A stretch of 60,000 nt of DNA from Takakia lepidozioides (GCA_030704615.1 CM060734.1:26352001-26412000), one strand, 5' to 3'. Positions 1-12,713 are shown, counted from the stretch's first letter. Numbers and translations: made by a program. Notes: generated by a model from the letters alone, not told the origin.

Positions 1-2
1 GT

Positions 3-1210
3 CAATCTCTGGCACGTCATACAAAGCGCTGCATTCGCCCTGACCTTCAGTTGGAGCACAGAAGGCTCTATCTCAAGTACAAAAATGCCACCTCAATGGG
101 AGAAGCTGAGAGCACTTACCAGGCAATCCGGGCTTGGTGGTTCTCCTCTGGTGCTGAGGACTGGTTGGTTTTCTGGCACTTCAGGTATAGATAGTGGGGA
201 GCTTTCATGACGACGGTAAGCCTCTTCAATCCCAAAAACACAAATTTTGCATCGTGCCTGTTCATTTGGGGTTCTTGGATTGTCGCTTGCAGAACCTCTT
301 CCATTTCCTTTCGTTCCTCACATTTCCATGCAATGCCTCCTACAGGACATGTCCTTGGAGGACTTGGCCGACATGCCATCCTGTAATTTGGCGGAGACTG
401 TTCACAACGCCTGGATGCAGCAATCTACCAAAGCAGGTCGTGACTTGTATGTGGCCACTGCTGATGACATGGTGCGGGCACTTACACAACAAACCAGGTA
501 CCGCAATTTTCTGATGGGACGGGGTGGAGGCAAGGGCCCCGGTACGACTTTGTTGATGCTAAGGGCTGCGAGTAGGTCCAGAGACCCATCGAAGATGGCC
601 AGAGCTCTGAACAGGTGCACTGAAGGCTCCCATTTGCAATCCAGGCTCCCTCATTTGGAAGGCGAGGAAAGATTTGGATCATGCAAAAGGAAATTGAACA
701 CTCTTCCAGGGTCAGATGGAGATTCCCATCGCCCAGACAGGGTCAATTTCTCTGTGCCAAAGGTGTCTCCAGTGCAGAGTAAGTCGTGTGCCAGCCCTTC
801 CCAGGTGGGTCCTCCTCCAGTGGAGCAGGTGCAGAACATGCAAGCATAGCAGCAGGAATCCCACTGGAGGAGGTGGTGGCCATGGTGCAGGAATCTGATT
901 GCATTGATAGTGAGTGGCATATAGAACACACCCCACCAGGATCTAGAGTTGCTTGCATGGCAATTCGGACCCCCTCTTTCAAGAAATGCAAATCAAAAAT
1001 ATGCAAAGGCTCCAGGGGGACTTCAGCTCCAACATTCACAGGGTTGTTCCGACCTTATCATAGTGGGGAGTCAAAGGACCACAAGTTCTCATTCTGCCCA
1101 GACGATATGGCACGATGCGTCAAGGGAACAGTTCGTCCTTCGGTAATAATGAAACCCCCTCCCCCCACAATTTGGCCTGTGAAACTTGGGACGTCGCTAT
1201 CAACAACCGA
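3..1210 (+). pseudogene. SWIM-family gene, copy 1, 5' part (truncated)
   Basis: An open stretch at 3-184 reads as protein (for example TSMGEAESTYQAIRAWWF) and ends at a CAG/GTAT donor-like site. A pyrimidine-rich tract and acceptor TACAG lie at 341-345, and coding resumes at 346 up to about 843. The phases of these two pieces do not agree, so the splice is unproven. Coding continues in another frame at 786-1,210; a GTAAGT donor near 779 and an AG near 890 could explain the switch. Residues HLEGEERFGSCKRKL, APTFTGLF and a Cys/His cluster ending in HKFSFC match copy 2 at 56,675-57,795, which carries a SWIM zinc finger. Homology stops exactly where element A begins, so the 3' half is missing. 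The family function is unknown to me; SWIM fingers bind nucleic acid or protein and are common in MULE/FAR1-type proteins. Confidence 0.5.
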
Positions 1211-4200
1211 GATGAGGTGGCACTGAAGGTAAGACCCAATGATCCCCACTAGAATAACTCAGAAAGCGCGATTGCATCTTCTGCTGCTCAATGTGATAAC
1301 GTGCCAGAAAACAAGCAACATAGTATAACCCGCAGCCCATGACAATACTTGCTACCTCCTTGGTCTTGGTATAAATATACCCATGTACAACTTGGAAGGC
1401 AATTAATTCCTTCAACATGGTACTTGCCTCATGCCAGTACCTCGCAAAGTGATGATCCTCAATGGGTCGATTGTTCGGAAGAACCTTAGTCCTAGTTGCC
1501 ACTGGCAGCCAAATGTGCATGATCTGGTAGTAATGTGCCAACGACTGTGGAGGACTAAATTCCTTCCAAGCCAAATCCAACACAATGGGAATTTGGTTGA
1601 AGGGCATAATCATAGCCCGACTATACTCCCGTGCAGCATGAGTTTTAGGTGGGTTAAAAGCAGCATCCCCCCATACCTCAGGCTGTGGTGGCTGTGGTGT
1701 GGCTGTAGTAACAACAGGGTCAGCTACTGTCACAGTGACTTGTTGTGGTGTTGGTGGCACTGGCTCTTGTACCACTGGCATCTCCTGCACCCCATGCGAA
1801 GAAGACTGAAAAGCCAAAGTTCTCGCTTGTAAATAAGAAGCCACCAGATGCTCCTCAGATACAAAGACTCTCTTGTCGATATTTGAAGTGAGGTCCTCCA
1901 CCTGAGTCTGCAGGCCGTCTACATCCTCGTGTAACTCCGCTATCCTACTATAGACATTGTCTATAGTAGTTGTGGCAATGTTCTGCACCTGCAATCTGAG
2001 CTCATTCATCTCGCCTTGGGTGAGCTTCTGTGGTGCTTTGCCTTCCACCGGCCCTTGTGCTAACTAGACCTGCATAAGGTGGTTATCCACCAAGTTGCTT
2101 GTGGTACCCCTGAGAGTCTGCTCTTCTGTGAGCCTGTACACATCTATCTGCTGCTATAAAGCCTCCATGCGCTTTGCATGAGGTTCAACCAAACTCGCAT
2201 ATGCAGCAGCCAGATTATTGGCTTCCTTCCAAGCCTTGTTAGCCACAGAGAGTTCATTTCTATTGGACATGAGCGTTTGTTGCAATTCCAGGATGTACCT
2301 CTCTTGGTCAGCTTCAACCTGCCTGTATTGCTTGAAAGTATTCTCGTTGCGAGAGATTATATTCTTCATATCAATAATGAGTTTCGTCTGCTCGAGATTA
2401 TCAGCCTGTGCCTTCATACATTTTTCCGCTTGGTTGTTAACTTCTAATGTAGTTTGCTCAAGCGTAGTTTGTGAGTGTAGCACATTGTATGGCCATCCTA
2501 TCATGCACTGTCTGCAACTCCGTATGTAGTGCATTCACTTCTTGCAACTTGCTTTCATGCTTCACCTTCATTTGGTATAGCTGTTGCTTATGTGCTTCGT
2601 GCAACTAGTCTTGCGCGAGGCCTGCCTCAATCAATTGTTCCTTGGCCAATTGCAAAGCAGCTTTTGTACTCTCTAAGTCTTGCTATATCTTGAGAGTGAC
2701 CTCCTCATCGACCTTGTTTGCACACTTAGTGGCAAGTCGAGCCTCAAACTCCTTCCTCCTCAAAGCTGTTAATTGGGTAGTTGGAACATGAGATTTGACA
2801 TAAGTGCCCAACAAATTAAGTGTCCTGCTTATGGAACTCATAAGCATGGCCTGTTGAGGGTCATCATGGTGAGCTTGCTGCTGTTCTCGCTGATCCTCAA
2901 CAGTGTGATGCCTCACGAACCATTCAGGCCATTGCCCCACCAGATTTTCTTCCTGAACCACCTCATCCGCTACAGGTGCTGCAGTGTCTTGACATTCTAC
3001 CTGTGGTACCTCCGTCAGAGGTGTAGGTATTACAACAACAACAGGGTTTGCCCTAGACAACCGCTGTACCTCCGGAATCATTGTTTCCCTGACCAAGCTA
3101 GAATTTTCATAGAGAAGGTCCCCCTTCTCAATTTCTGCCACCACCTGTTCTGTAGTGGGGATATCTAACCCTTCTTTCTCCAAATCAATTATTTGTGGTG
3201 GAACTGCATGGACAACTTGTGGTAACTCTGTGACAAGCCGATCATCTGGCTGTGATGGCTGTGATACTGAAGTAACTTCCTCTTCCCTCTCTGAAGGCCC
3301 TGCTTCCAATAATAGCAGCTCTCTGTGCTGATGTGCCCCTTCCTGCACAAGAGCTTGGGAAACATTATCATGCGGTTTTCGTGAAGATAGTGGATCCGCC
3401 ACTATAGTCTTTCCCCGCCTCTGTCTCTTAGACTGGGGTTGCCCTGCCAGTCCACCCTCACTGTGTGAAGAGCCTTGCTCTTCCATTGCAGTGGTTTCGG
3501 CCTCAAGCACTCCCATCTCTTTCCTTTCTCTCGCATCAAGTATGCACGAGTCTAGAATAATTTGTGCAATGATTGGCCCAGACACTATGATAGGAGACTT
3601 TGCGGCAGTGCCTTGTAATCTCTTCATCTCCTCTACCAGTCCGTTGTACATTATGTCCGCCCAAGCGACCTCTTCTCCTCTCAGGGCTTTGAGTATTTCC
3701 TCTGTGAAGGATCTGCTCAAATACTGTTGGTTCTGTTTCATGGCAAACAGAACGTTCAATACCTGGCCTACCTCTCTTAGCCCTGGGTACATGGCCTTGG
3801 TACAAGCATAACCCTGAGTTTTAAAGAAACTCCCTTCTTGGAATAAGTCCCCTATTTGCAGTCTTGCCCTGTGCTCCTCCACATGCACCTGACCTAATGG
3901 CAATTCAAACAATTGTTGTAGGTATAGGGGAGTAATTTCTAATTCAACTCCCTTCACCGTTGTTGCTCCTATCCTAGGCTCAAAGTTCTGCAAGAATTGT
4001 AACATGTACTACCTATGGTGCAATGTCCAATCTTTGCTTTGCAATCCTTCCAATCGCAGCTCCTTCAGTAACTGTACCGCCTGTGGAGTAGCAATCGTTT
4101 GTTTCTACAGGATTGTGGTGCTCTTCACCCTGATTTCTTCCATTCCTCTCACTCTCTTCATTCTAGACCCACAAAAAGGTTTTGGCTGTAACAATTGAAG

Positions 4201-4836
4201 AAATGCCTGCACGGCACAAAGCATAAACGTATGGTTGCCACAAAATGCTATGGGTAAATTTTTTTGTAAGCCTGCGGGGCTTGCAAGCATCGATTAATAG
4301 ATACTCTCTGTTCTTCTATCCCTGTGCCACTGCGTAAGTAGTATCGCGAGCGTATAGTCTGTTAGTTCTTCCATAGCTTCAAAGCTATAGCATTGATGGT
4401 CTGTCCTGTCGAGACGCCCGTTACTTGGAACGACGCCGACTCTTGCGCTTAAAATCCCTCCAATTTCTTGATCCTGCTTCTGGCTTATGATGGGCTGTAA
4501 CTGCTGTGACTGGATTTTAGATTTAATTTCCTTCCATGGATTTTCCACTCTGGACTGTCCACTAGGATAGCACATGTGACATGGATTTCGCTTTTCGGTA
4601 CTTTTAAAGGGTTCCGTTACCCTTTCCCTGTATGCATTAATGGGCCCATAATAAGTCAATGTGTCGGGTAGGTACTTTGACGGCCAATTTTGTCTTCTTC
4701 CTTGATGACACTCGCCTTTGCAATCCATGTCCGGCTGTGTGTCTCGCCTTGGCGTCCACGTGTCCATTTCTAAACGTGCCTCCGTCCACTTTTCCGCCGG
4801 CCACTGTCCGGATGTTAACCCACGTCCACCTGTCAC
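1211..4836 (-). pseudogene. ORF3 of element A, decayed
   Basis: Minus-strand frames at 4,836-4,294, 4,005-2,683, 2,534-2,154 and 2,048-1,211 align in order with the intact ORF3 of element B. Shared landmarks are MEELTDYTLAILLTQW, the VKGVELEITPLYLQQLFELP segment, a long coiled-coil region, a proline-rich linker and AAREYSRAMIMPFNQIPIVL. It ends at DHWVLPSVPPH, where the element is cut off. At least three frame breaks or stops separate the blocks. The protein function is unknown. Confidence 0.75.
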
Positions 4837-4861
4837 GGATTATATGGACTGTGTAACCCCA

Positions 4862-5041
4862 GTAAGCTGTGTTGAGCTGTGACAAGCTGTGTCATACTGT
4901 GGTACGCTGTGATAGGCTGTGTGGCATTGTGGTAAGTTGTGATAGGCTGTGACACGTTGTGGTAGGTTGTGATAGGCTGTGTGACACCGTGATGGGCTGT
5001 GATAGGCTGTGCCACACTGTGATGGGCTGTGATAGGCTGTG
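4862..5041. repeat. CTGTG minisatellite between pol and ORF3, element A
   Basis: Degenerate units based on GCTGTGATAGGCTGTG, with alternates such as CACACTGTGATG. Elements B (30,012-30,266) and C (41,033-41,190) have the same array at the same place. Confidence 0.8.
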
Positions 5042-6882
5042 TCGCGCCTGTACTGCCCGCCCTGGTCATATATGCTCGTCCTAGCGACAAGTGCTCCATA
5101 CTCCATTGGTATCACTGGCGCAGCCCGTGACTGCTTCTGCGTTTCAACATGCAAATCATGCTGCAATGGTTTGTCATGGATACCACTGTACCCCTTCAAC
5201 TTATTGGCGTTGACTCTTCCCAGCATCTCTTTGTTAATGGTTTGTAACATGGTGGTGTTGTTATCATACATCTTTTGTATGACATAAGGTCCTTTCCATG
5301 GTGATTTAAGCTTAGAAGCTTTAATCTTTCCCTTCTTCTGCAACCAGAGAACCAAATCTCCCGTCTTAAAAGTCTTTAACTTGCCTTCATCAAACTGTTC
5401 CTTTCTCTTCATCTGAATTCTGGTCATGTTATCAGCTGCATCAGCACGTACTTCTTCCACATAATATAATTCATGTTTTCTGACCTTAATTGAATCTTGC
5501 AATTCCATTCTCTTTCCCCATTCCGTTCTCATGGTAGGTAACAGGAATTCCACTGGAAGTAAAGCTTCCATACCATAAACTAATTGGAATGGTGTATACT
5601 TAGTAGTGACTTTATATGAAGTCCTGTATGACCACAAAGCTGTCAGCAGCTTTGTATCCCAATCCGTTCTGTGTGCATTGACTATCTTAGCCAAGATAGT
5701 ACATAGTATTTTGTTGGTAGCCTCTGCCTGCCCATTACCCTGTGGGTAATATGTTGTACTCTTCCTATGCACAATCATGAACTCTTTAGTCAATAGTTCA
5801 ATGGTCTCATTAATGAAGTGACTTCCCTGATCACTGATAAATTCCAAGGGACAGCCAAATCGTGTAAGTATGTTCTCATACATGAACCTTGTTGTGGACT
5901 TGGTTGTGTTGTCCCTCAAAGCTTTAGCTTCCACCCACTTCGTAGTATAATCAGTGGCTGTAATTATGTACCTGTTCTGTGTATTCTTGGCTGGTGGGTT
6001 AATTGGTCCAACAAAGTCTAGTCCCCATTTCTGAAATGGTTCAGTAGGCATTGTAGGATGCAAAGCCATCTTCCCAGATCTCTGCAAAGGTCCTAGCCTC
6101 TGACATTCATCACAACTCTGACAATACTTGTGTACATCTTTGAACAAAGTAGGCCACCAGTAACCTGCAAGTAATATCTTCTTACTGGTAGTCTCTTCTC
6201 CAAAATGACCTCCTGCCACTCCTTTATGATTTTCCTCCAAAACTTTATTAACTTCATGGTGGTATAAGCATTGCTTCAGCACTCCATCTGGTCCTAGCTT
6301 ATACATTCTGCTCCCTACCATAGTGTAAGGTAGAACCTTGATAGCAATTCTCTTTCTCTGCTCCTTTCCATAACTTGGTGGGCACTGACCATGAGCAAGG
6401 TAGTATCTGATTGGCCACTGCCAATCTAACCAGTCATCTGCACTTCCCTGCACCTCCACTGCAAATAGACTCGCATCTGGTAATTGACCATCTACTCCCG
6501 TGGCTGGTTCTCCTGTTGATAACCGTGACAAGTGATCCGCCACAAGATGCAGCCTCCCAGGCTTGTAAACAACCTCGAACTCAAACTCGTGCAAGATTAT
6601 CAACCATCTTGCTATTCTTCCGCTTATCAGAGGTTTGTTTACCAGGTATATCAGAGCCTGGTGATCCACATAAAACATAAACTTCTTGCCCAACAGGTAA
6701 TGCCTGAATTTCTTCACTGCATAGATCATTGCCAATGCTTCTCTTTCCGTTGTGCTATAATTTCCTTCAGCATTGTTCATCAATCGGCTAGCATAGTACA
6801 CAGGTGAATCTATCCTTCTTGTAACATTTTGGGCTAACACTGCTCCCATTGCTTCTCCTGAAGCATCACAGTGAACATGAAA

Positions 6883-6962
6883 TATTTCGCGCTCATGCTG
6901 GAAGCACTCCGCTCATAAGTACCAATGTCCGCTCATGACTTGGAGCCCAGGCTCATGACTTG
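6883..6962. repeat. GCTCATG patch replacing part of RNase H in element A
   Basis: Element B has about 130-150 bp of coding sequence here. Element A has about 80 bp containing GCTCATG three times, including a direct repeat of GCTCATGACTTGG. It marks a deletion with inserted filler. Confidence 0.6.
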
Positions 6963-8576
6963 GTGCTGCTATCTGTGCATATCGTCTGACAAATCTTCTG
7001 TAATAGCTGGTTTGTCCCAGGAATCTCCTTAGACTCTTAGCATTTACTGGGGGTGGAGAGGCTTTAATGGCCTCTGTCTTTCTGGGATCCACATGAAGTC
7101 CCTTCTTGCACACAATGTGTCCCAACAGCACCCTTGAGTTCACACAGAAAGTACATTTATCTGGATTCAGGCCCAGATCTCTCATTCTGCATCTGGCCAG
7201 ACATAACTCCAATTTATGCAAGTGCTCATTCTTAGAGCTGTACACACTGAAATCATCCAAGAACACCTGCATGAAATCATCCAGATACTCATGAAAAGAT
7301 TCACTTATCACTCTCTGAAAGGTTGCTGGTGCATTACAAAGTCCAAAGGGCATGACTTTGTATGCATAAGCACCCCAGTATGTGATGAAAGCTGTCTTTC
7401 CCTGGTCTTCTTCTGCCACTTGCACTTGATTATAACCACTGAAGCCATCCATGAATGAGTACATCTCATGGCCTGCCACAGTGTCCAATACTGCTTCTTT
7501 GAATGGTAAAGGGAAAGGATCTTTCTTCGTACAAGCATTTAGCTTCTTGTAGTTCATACAAACTCTTAGTTACCCATTCTTCTTAGGAACTAACACAATG
7601 GGTGACAACCAAGTCGTATACTCTATCGGGTATATAAACTTAGCCTCAGCCAACTTCTTGATCTCTTCTCCAACCTTCTGTGCATAGTTGGGATTCATTT
7701 TGTACCTTGCCTGCTTGATTGGTACTGACCCTGGTTCCAGTTCAATCTTATGCTGACAGATTTCAGGTGGTATCCCTTTTAGATCCTCGTAGCTCCAAGC
7801 AAATACATCTCTGTATTTGATGAACAAACTCTTAGCTTCTTCAAAGAATTCTGGCTCCAAATCAGCTCCTACCTTCACCATCCTCGGTTCCTCTTCAGTT
7901 CCCACATTCACTTCCCTCACTTCCTCATCAGCTGTGATTGTCCAACCAGTCACCACTTCCTCCTGTAAACTCACAGTGGCTGGTTCCTCTAGGATTTCCA
8001 TTTCTCCTTCTCTTTTTTCATAGAAATGTGATGGGTAACTGCTGGTTTCCTCTTCAATTGGTGTTGCTGACACTACACCACAACAGATACCTCTTAAACA
8101 ACTAAGGCCTTCCAGCCGCATCTATGCAACCTGCTCCCACTCTGGGTGTGCAGCGAACAGGGTAGCTTCCTGCTCCTCATCCAATCCTCCCCTCCAGTCA
8201 TACTCTCTGACCCCTCGAGGTCTTCTCGTAGCAGGTAATCTACTAGATTTCTTTGTGGTAATTTGTATCTTGTGTATCCCATTATGCACGGTTAGTAACT
8301 GAGAATTCCAGTCATGGAATACCCTGGCCTGTTTCAGCCACGGACGTCCCAATAATAAGGAGTAAGCCTCCATGACTTCATCCATCTTCAACACAGTTAT
8401 TGTGATCATAAAGATCATCTTCTGTATCTGTATCTTAACTCCTCTTATCAATCCCAATGGCTGTACACTTCTTTGATCTGCCATTGTTACTGTAAATGGG
8501 GCTGGTTTCATGTTACTTAGACCAAGCTTCTTCCTTAATTGGTCTGTCATGATATTTACTCCAGAGCCTCCATCTA

Positions 8577-9707
8577 TCAGTCAGTTAGTTCTGTGCTTCC
8601 AATTCTCAATTGGATTACTGGCATAGAATCATCAAAGTCCATGACTGTTTCTCGCCCTTCCGGCTTCACATTATAACTGGTCACCTTGCTGTTCAGGTCT
8701 GTGTTTCCTGTCTCCTGGGCAATTCGATTGATTGCTTGATACAGCCTGTGTCTACAATAAGGTGCCACAGCCAATAGCTGTCCAATGGTAATCTCTGCTT
8801 TGGTCTGGCATATTACTTCAGCCAAAGTCCCTTCATTACTTTGCATGTCTGCAACTTCATTCTTCCTTTCATCCTCATTCACTTCTTCTTCTCCATCAGA
8901 ATCAGAGGAATCTGCCACAGGAATATCAGTACTCTTCTGCATTTCCCTTATGGTATCTGCCACTTCCTTGTGCAGTTCCTTCTCATCTCTCCAAGCCTCA
9001 TCATCTTCAGGCATATCACTGCCATCTTCATTATCATCATCTTCCTCAACTACTGGAGGTATTAGTTTGGCTTTGCTTCTTGTTAATATCATTGTACTTA
9101 CTTCTGGTACAACACATGGCCTAACCATGTGAGCCGCCACCACTGGGCCCTCATTCACAGGAGCTCTCATCTCATTCTGGTGTCTAATCCAGAATGAACA
9201 GGCTGCCTTGCGATGTCCTGGCTGATTACAATAGTAACACAGTTCTTCACCATTGGGTCCTCGCCCTTGGTTTGCTCTTGGATTATTTCTGTAATCCTGA
9301 TTCCCTGGCTGGTAATTCCCCCTTGGATTACCCTGATAGTTGCCTCTGGAATTTCCTTGGTAATTCCCTCTTGAATTACCTCTCCCTTCCATGCCATTGT
9401 TATAACCACTAGGCATACCATAGTGGTCCTGATCATTGTTTCTTCTTGGCTGGGATTGCACTTGATGCACCCTTACTTGCCTAGGTTCTCTTGCAGCTGT
9501 CCTTCTGTTGTAGTAACAATTCTCAGTAGAATGGTTATCCATCTTACAGATAGTACAGTGTTTCTCCTTCATGTGGCATTCAGTGGTGGTATGGCCTTCA
9601 TTCTGGCACTTTGCACACCAAACACCTTTCCTCCAATGTGTTGCAGCCTCTGTGGCATACTTCTTCAAGATTTCTTCTAATCTTTTCTCATAGTTATCCC
9701 TCTTCAA
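8577..9707 (-). pseudogene. Nucleocapsid and linker segment of element A
   Basis: This 376-codon frame follows gag. It has three CCHC zinc knuckles of spacing C-X2-C-X4-H-X4-C: CAKCQNEGHTTTEC, CTICKMDNHSTENC and CYYCNQPGHRKAAC. The first two are adjacent; a Gly/Asn/Arg-rich spacer with repeated GNSRGNYQ separates the third. An acidic stretch follows, and the frame stops at the edge of the protease. Compared with element B, four bases are missing around 8,579, just beside the protease active site, and this ends the frame. RNA binding is the expected role of the knuckles. Confidence 0.75.
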
Positions 9708-11115
9708 CTTTCCTTTCTCTTACTCTTCCTTTTCAGTTCTTGCTCTTCTTCTTCATCTGACTCATCCTCAGAGTCCTCATCATCCCTTTTCTCTCTCCTG
9801 AGCATTCCCAATTGCTCAATTATGTTTGCTGTTTCAAATGCCTCCTCCACTGTATTATGGGGTAACATATCCACTTTCTTTTGCAACTCTGGTCTTAGTC
9901 CACTCACAAACCAAGTCTTCTGTAAACCTGGTGCTGGTATAGCAGCCAGCTTTTTCATCATCAATTCCATCTTTTCCATATACTCCTCAACAATTTCGTG
10001 CTTCTTTTGCTTTAACTGTTGTAAACTTCCATACACTTTATCCTCATTTTACTTGTCCTGAACCTATTTCGGAATGTTGTATTCAAGCCATTCCAGGTTA
10101 GGAAATGATTATCAGGGAATCTTGCATACCATTCACTTGCTTTCTTGATAAGTGAACAAGGAAACAATCTCATCTTGGCATCATCGCCATTCTCATTGTT
10201 CACTATGCACATGTGCTCAAATTGGCTAATGTGTACATCGGGATCCCCTTTTCCTGAATATATTGGAAAAGATGGTTGTAACGCCATCTGTGGCCCTACC
10301 TTCTGCCCACTGACAGGTGCTGGCACCCTTGCTGGTGCTGGTCCTTCTGGACCTGTTGTTTTTGTGGTGGATCTTCCACCAAGTGGTGGCCCTTGAGCAC
10401 TCCCTGCTTCTGGCCCCACGATATTCACAGTATTCCCAGCTTCAGTTGCACTACTTCCACACACTCCCTGTCCCCCCAGAGCCAGATCCAGGCAGCCCGC
10501 CTGATCCCCCTGAGCCGACACCTTCGTTGGCCTGTGATCTAAGTGCTCCACTTGATCCAGGTCCAACGGTTGGGATGTCCTGGTTGTAGTCTCAACCTCA
10601 GCTGTTGGGTCTACTTCTTCATATTCTTCCTCTTCCAATTTCTTCTCTCCGTTTTCATCCTCCAAGTTCTGCCCTTGGGTTTCTTCTTCACTCATGTAAC
10701 TCAACTGTAATGGTGTTGGAGAGTCTGAACTCTCCGTTGGCTCTGCCACATCCTCATCTCCTTCTTCATCTTCTGCTTCAGAAACTGGAGTTCCTGCTTT
10801 TGGTGTTCCATGCCAACTCTTATCAAAGATTTCTGTCAAGTCTTTTATCCAAGGATGTACCTCAGATCTTTCACCTCGTGATTGATCTTCTTCCTGTACC
10901 AATTCCCTTAATCTTTCTTGCAAAGAAACAGAAGGAGTGGCATCCAACTCTAGTTCTTCCGGTATAGGTGATGCACTTTTTGATCTTGATGGTGTGAGAG
11001 GTCCAGATGATTCCCCTATGTCTATTCCTCTCTCCAAAGATATGGATAATTAGCTTTCAGATAGCTTTCTCTTTTTTGATGAATATCTTTGTCGTCTAGC
11101 TTCTCTTTCATCACT
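9704..11115 (-). pseudogene. gag of element A
   Basis: Gag packages the retroelement RNA. The frame at 11,037-10,012 has an acidic N-terminus and then a Retrotrans_gag-like domain, with FPIYSGKGDPDVHISQFEHM followed by KASEWYARFPDNHFLTWNGL. It continues in a shifted frame at 10,036-9,704 (EEYMEKMELMMKKLAAIPAP), ending in an acidic then lysine-rich stretch. In element B an extra N-terminal stretch, starting MSDEREARRQRYSSKRES, precedes this; in A the same bases lie at about 11,118-11,038 but are frame-broken. One small indel near 10,030-10,050 splits the gene. Confidence 0.75.
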
Positions 11116-11836
11116 CATGTCCCATGTCTTTCATTTCTTTTAATGTGGCAATAACCAAACTCTCTCTTCTGTAATATCTTCTCGTAATGCCTGGGTTTCT
11201 TTCAAGCTTCAATGCACCCTTGGCTATACTAGAAGTCTCCGTTACCATATAACCATATGGCAAACAAGTCTGGAAAGCTGTTCTTGGTGTGAGTTTGATC
11301 CACAAAATATCCTTTGGAATCCAATTCTTTACCAGTACAAGCTCTTCATGCATATGAGTATAAACATTCACCTTTCTTTCCTCCCACCTTCAAACTCTCT
11401 ACTCGCTTAATGGATAGCAATGCTATCACATAAACCAGTGTTGGTAACCAACGTGCTCTTCCCTACAGGCCACCTGATAAATCTTTATCACTCCTTTCTC
11501 CAGACCCCACTCAGGGTCAGCATCATGCACTCTCTTAAGAATGTTTTCTTTACAACCATCTGGCAATTCCAAGAACCTCTGAAAGAATCGTTTGGACAAT
11601 CTTTTCCTTCTCAGTTTCACAGGGATTTGATTCACATCAAATTCTTTAATTCTCCATCCACCATGATCCCACCAGATGCCTGTCACATCTGGTTGTTCAT
11701 GACCCAGTTCCCCAGTATGGTCGCCAAATGTCACGCGGCTTTTACTCACCCATCCCTTTGCTATCCGGGGTGGGAACTCCAAGATAGAAGAGTTGGAAAT
11801 CTCTAAGCACTCAGCCTGCTCAGAACAATCAGTCAT
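11111..11836 (-). pseudogene. Pre-gag ORF (ORF0) of element A, broken
   Basis: Two minus-strand frames, 11,836-11,426 and 11,371-11,111, cover the leader between LTR and gag. The first begins with a Met inside the LTR, runs through the primer site and continues with GIWWDHGGWRIKEF and ADPEWGLEKGVIKIYQVACR. The second carries NWIPKDILWIKLTPRTAFQT. Both are conserved in element B, so this is a real coding segment of about 240 codons, now interrupted. I recognise no domain. Ogre elements are known to carry an ORF upstream of gag; homology to that ORF is not shown here. Confidence 0.6.
11709..11726 (-). promoter_or_regulatory. Primer binding site of element A
   Basis: Directly inside the LTR end the minus strand reads TGGCGACCATACTGGGGA, preceded by TT. 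Its position and the TGG start fit a tRNA primer binding site. From memory it resembles the tRNA-Arg-type site of Ogre/Tat elements (TGGCGACTC...GGGGA). The identical 18 bases lie at the same place in element B. Confidence 0.7.
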
Positions 11837-12713
11837 GACCTACAGCTAGTGTATCATGGGGGTGTTTCCTATTTGTATTCCTTCCCGTATTCATGTTAGC
11901 TAGTTACCTTACTGTTGGTATTTAGTATCAGATTGCTTCAGCAATCTATCGGATTCCATCAACTCATCCATTCATTCCACAGCTTCACTCAGATCTCTCT
12001 ACACAGTGTGAGTATGAAGTATGTATTAGATCTATCAAGTATTAGGCTGAAGCCATGGAGTCTCTAATCTGCTCTACATTACAACTCTACTGCTTGCATT
12101 CATCAAGCATCAACAGATCGTTCTCCTCCTACTCCGTGCTCTCCCTCTTTCTACTCAGAGATGCGCTCTTCGCTTCATTTCTCAGAAGTGATGCCAGAAG
12201 TCCTTCCAGAAGTAGTCCCCAAGAAGTGATCCCCCAGATGTCCTCGCTTCTCGCTTTATCTATTTACAAGCCGTTCTAACCGCTTTCCTAACTAACCATT
12301 ATCTCTGTAGTACACGTTCCTTTTTCAGATGTCGTTCCCCCACAGTCGTTCCCTGCCAATGGTAACTGTTCCCCAGCTGTGCCGAGCTGTGACTGGCTGT
12401 ATTAGGCTGTGGCGGGCTGTGACTGGCCGTGTCGGACTATGTAGGGCTGTGCGAAGCTGTGGCGGCTGTGTCGGACTGTGACGGGCTATGTTGGCTGTGC
12501 GAAGCTGTGACGGGTTGTGTTGGCTGTGACTGGCTGTGTTGGACTGTGACGGGCTGTGACGGGCTGTGATGGACTGTGTTGGGCTGTGTATCTCCCCCCC
12601 TAAAGCCTGTTGCTGTCACCCCTAAGGCTCCTGTTGGTCTCAGTCTATGTAAAAATTTAAGGGTACCCCACAGATCCCGTAAAAGCGTCTAAGTCCCAAG
12701 CAGTCCTCTAACA
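11729..12713 (-). repeat. 5' LTR of element A
   Basis: The 985-bp block is flanked by TGT...ACA ends and is homologous to the two LTRs of element B (24,627-25,732 and 36,978-38,003). Shared segments include the end next to the primer site, with GCGGCTTTTACTCACCCATC, and the distal end with CTCAGTCT and GGGTACC. It contains a CTGTG minisatellite. Element A has no matching 3' LTR in the window. Confidence 0.85.
12369..12592. repeat. CTGTG minisatellite inside LTR A
   Basis: Degenerate tandem units of roughly 10-20 bp built on GGCTGTGACT and GGCTGTGTT. The same minisatellite occupies the equivalent position in both LTRs of element B, and a related one lies between pol and ORF3 in all three copies. 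Reading frames across it (repeats of SQP or HSPSQ) are products of the repeat and not genes. Confidence 0.8.

Larger units (their letters stand above)
4840..8576 (-). pseudogene. pol of element A (protease, RT, RNase H, integrase)
   Basis: The protease motif DGGSGVNIM lies near 8,545-8,576. RT at 7,557-6,913 has MPFGLCNAPATFQRV and the catalytic box as FLDDFSVYS. RNase H has [20 protein letters not shown] and [14 protein letters not shown]. Integrase has the zinc-binding H...H...CQSCDEC, then [15 protein letters not shown] and GQAEATN, giving the D, D and E of the catalytic core. Stops interrupt the frame at about 8,120 and 7,560. At 6,883-6,962 the start of RNase H is replaced by GCTCATG-rich sequence. 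The frame continues past integrase into the minisatellite, where it encodes repeated AYHS and QPIT peptides. Confidence 0.85.
1211..12713 (-). mobile_element. Ty3-type LTR retrotransposon A (Tat/Ogre-like), 3'-truncated
   Basis: Read on the minus strand the order is 5' LTR, primer binding site, pre-gag ORF, gag, zinc knuckles, protease, RT, RNase H, integrase, CTGTG minisatellite, ORF3. The 3' end of ORF3, the polypurine tract and the 3' LTR are missing; the element ends abruptly at about 1,211 against the SWIM-family gene. RT before integrase and the DDE integrase place it in Ty3/gypsy (Metaviridae). I see no chromodomain after integrase. The pre-gag ORF, the TGGCGAC-type primer site and the extra downstream ORF resemble the Tat/Ogre branch. 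Numerous stops and indels show that it is dead. It is the same family as elements B and C. Confidence 0.85.
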
